DNA from: Candidatus Pelagibacter sp.
GTDB taxonomy: Bacteria > Pseudomonadota > Alphaproteobacteria > Pelagibacterales > Pelagibacteraceae
Length of the DNA stretch: 7,785 bases
NCBI GenBank assembly: GCA_028099475.1
Contig: JAOHHF010000020.1
Location: 1-7,785 of the forward strand
Reading direction: 5' to 3'
Shown: positions 7,642-7,785 of the stretch, one piece after another
How positions within the stretch are numbered: the first letter of the stretch is position 1
Layout of the letters: each line of letters starts with the position of its first letter
The notes under the pieces: generated by a model
Database searches by the model: none
The model's input: the letters and a program-made list of their open reading frames with translations, nothing else
What the model was told of the DNA's origin: nothing
Translations under genes and position numbers: made by a program

Positions 7642-7785
7642 ATGAAGCAAAAATTTACAGTTTTATTTGATTTAGATGGAACTCTCGTAGATACAGCGCC
7701 AGATTTAATGTTGGCTCACAATCATGTAATGAAAAAATTTGGCTATCCTACAAAATCAACTGAAGATATTAGAAATTTAGTTGGC
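7642..7785 (+). CDS. gph: HAD-family phosphatase, probably phosphoglycolate phosphatase, 3' end beyond window
   Basis: Forty-eight codons are visible: the N-terminus MKQKFTVLFDLDGTLVDTAPDL contains haloacid dehalogenase motif I, DxDGT, with the nucleophilic Asp at residue 10 and the general acid/base Asp at 12. The sequence continues LMLAHNHVMKKFGYP, the start of the helical cap region. The form FDLDGTLVDTAPDL is typical of Gph, which hydrolyses 2-phosphoglycolate to glycolate and phosphate. Related HAD enzymes of other specificity, such as MurNAc-6-phosphate phosphatase MupP, share this N-terminus, so the substrate cannot be fixed from what is visible. The gene is transcribed away from glmU. 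The ATG is preceded only by AT-rich sequence with no Shine-Dalgarno; a -10-like CATAAT at 7614-7619 would give a leader of about 16 nt. Confidence 0.8.
   Translation, partial: MKQKFTVLFDLDGTLVDTAPDLMLAHNHVMKKFGYPTKSTEDIRNLVG

Overview
The window looks like a streamlined, very AT-rich alphaproteobacterial genome (roughly 30% GC by eye), most like the marine SAR11/Pelagibacter type. The signs are short intergenic gaps, weak or absent Shine-Dalgarno sequences, Lys/Asn/Ile-rich proteins, and alphaproteobacterial-like GlmU, GlmS and class II DAHP synthase sequences. The taxonomic call is inference from composition and protein character, not from a database match.

Layout: six genes lie head to tail on the minus strand, and one partial gene diverges from them at the right edge. 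In transcription order (right to left) the minus-strand genes are: a GlmU that contains only the acetyltransferase domain (6955-7572); glmS, glucosamine-6-phosphate synthase (5132-6951, reading frame interrupted once); a class II DAHP synthase (3717-5096); ammonia-dependent NAD synthetase nadE (2940-3677); cysteinyl-tRNA synthetase cysS (1545-2897); and citramalate synthase cimA (1-1548, C-terminus cut by the window edge). On the plus strand, a HAD phosphatase of the Gph type starts at 7642 and runs off the right edge. The 69-bp divergent region (7573-7641) must hold the promoters and contains an imperfect 19-bp palindrome.

The minus-strand genes are separated by 3 to 42 nt or overlap (cysS/cimA share ATGA), so they could form one housekeeping operon. 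GlmS and GlmU supply two steps of UDP-GlcNAc synthesis for peptidoglycan and lipid A. The other genes feed aromatic amino acids, NAD, charged tRNA-Cys and isoleucine. No mobile element, CRISPR array, tRNA, rRNA or known riboswitch was seen, and no gap exceeds 300 bases.

Two points deserve attention. First, glmS is split by an apparent one-base deletion exactly at an A-AAA-AAG heptamer, in the phase required for dnaX-type -1 ribosomal frameshifting, with an AGGA-type element 11 nt upstream. A homopolymer sequencing error is the simplest explanation, but the geometry justifies a check. Second, GlmU lacks its whole N-terminal uridylyltransferase domain, and the protein begins cleanly in the inter-domain linker, with the acetyltransferase residues intact. 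Otherwise this is ordinary core metabolism, and I see no clear new multi-gene system.
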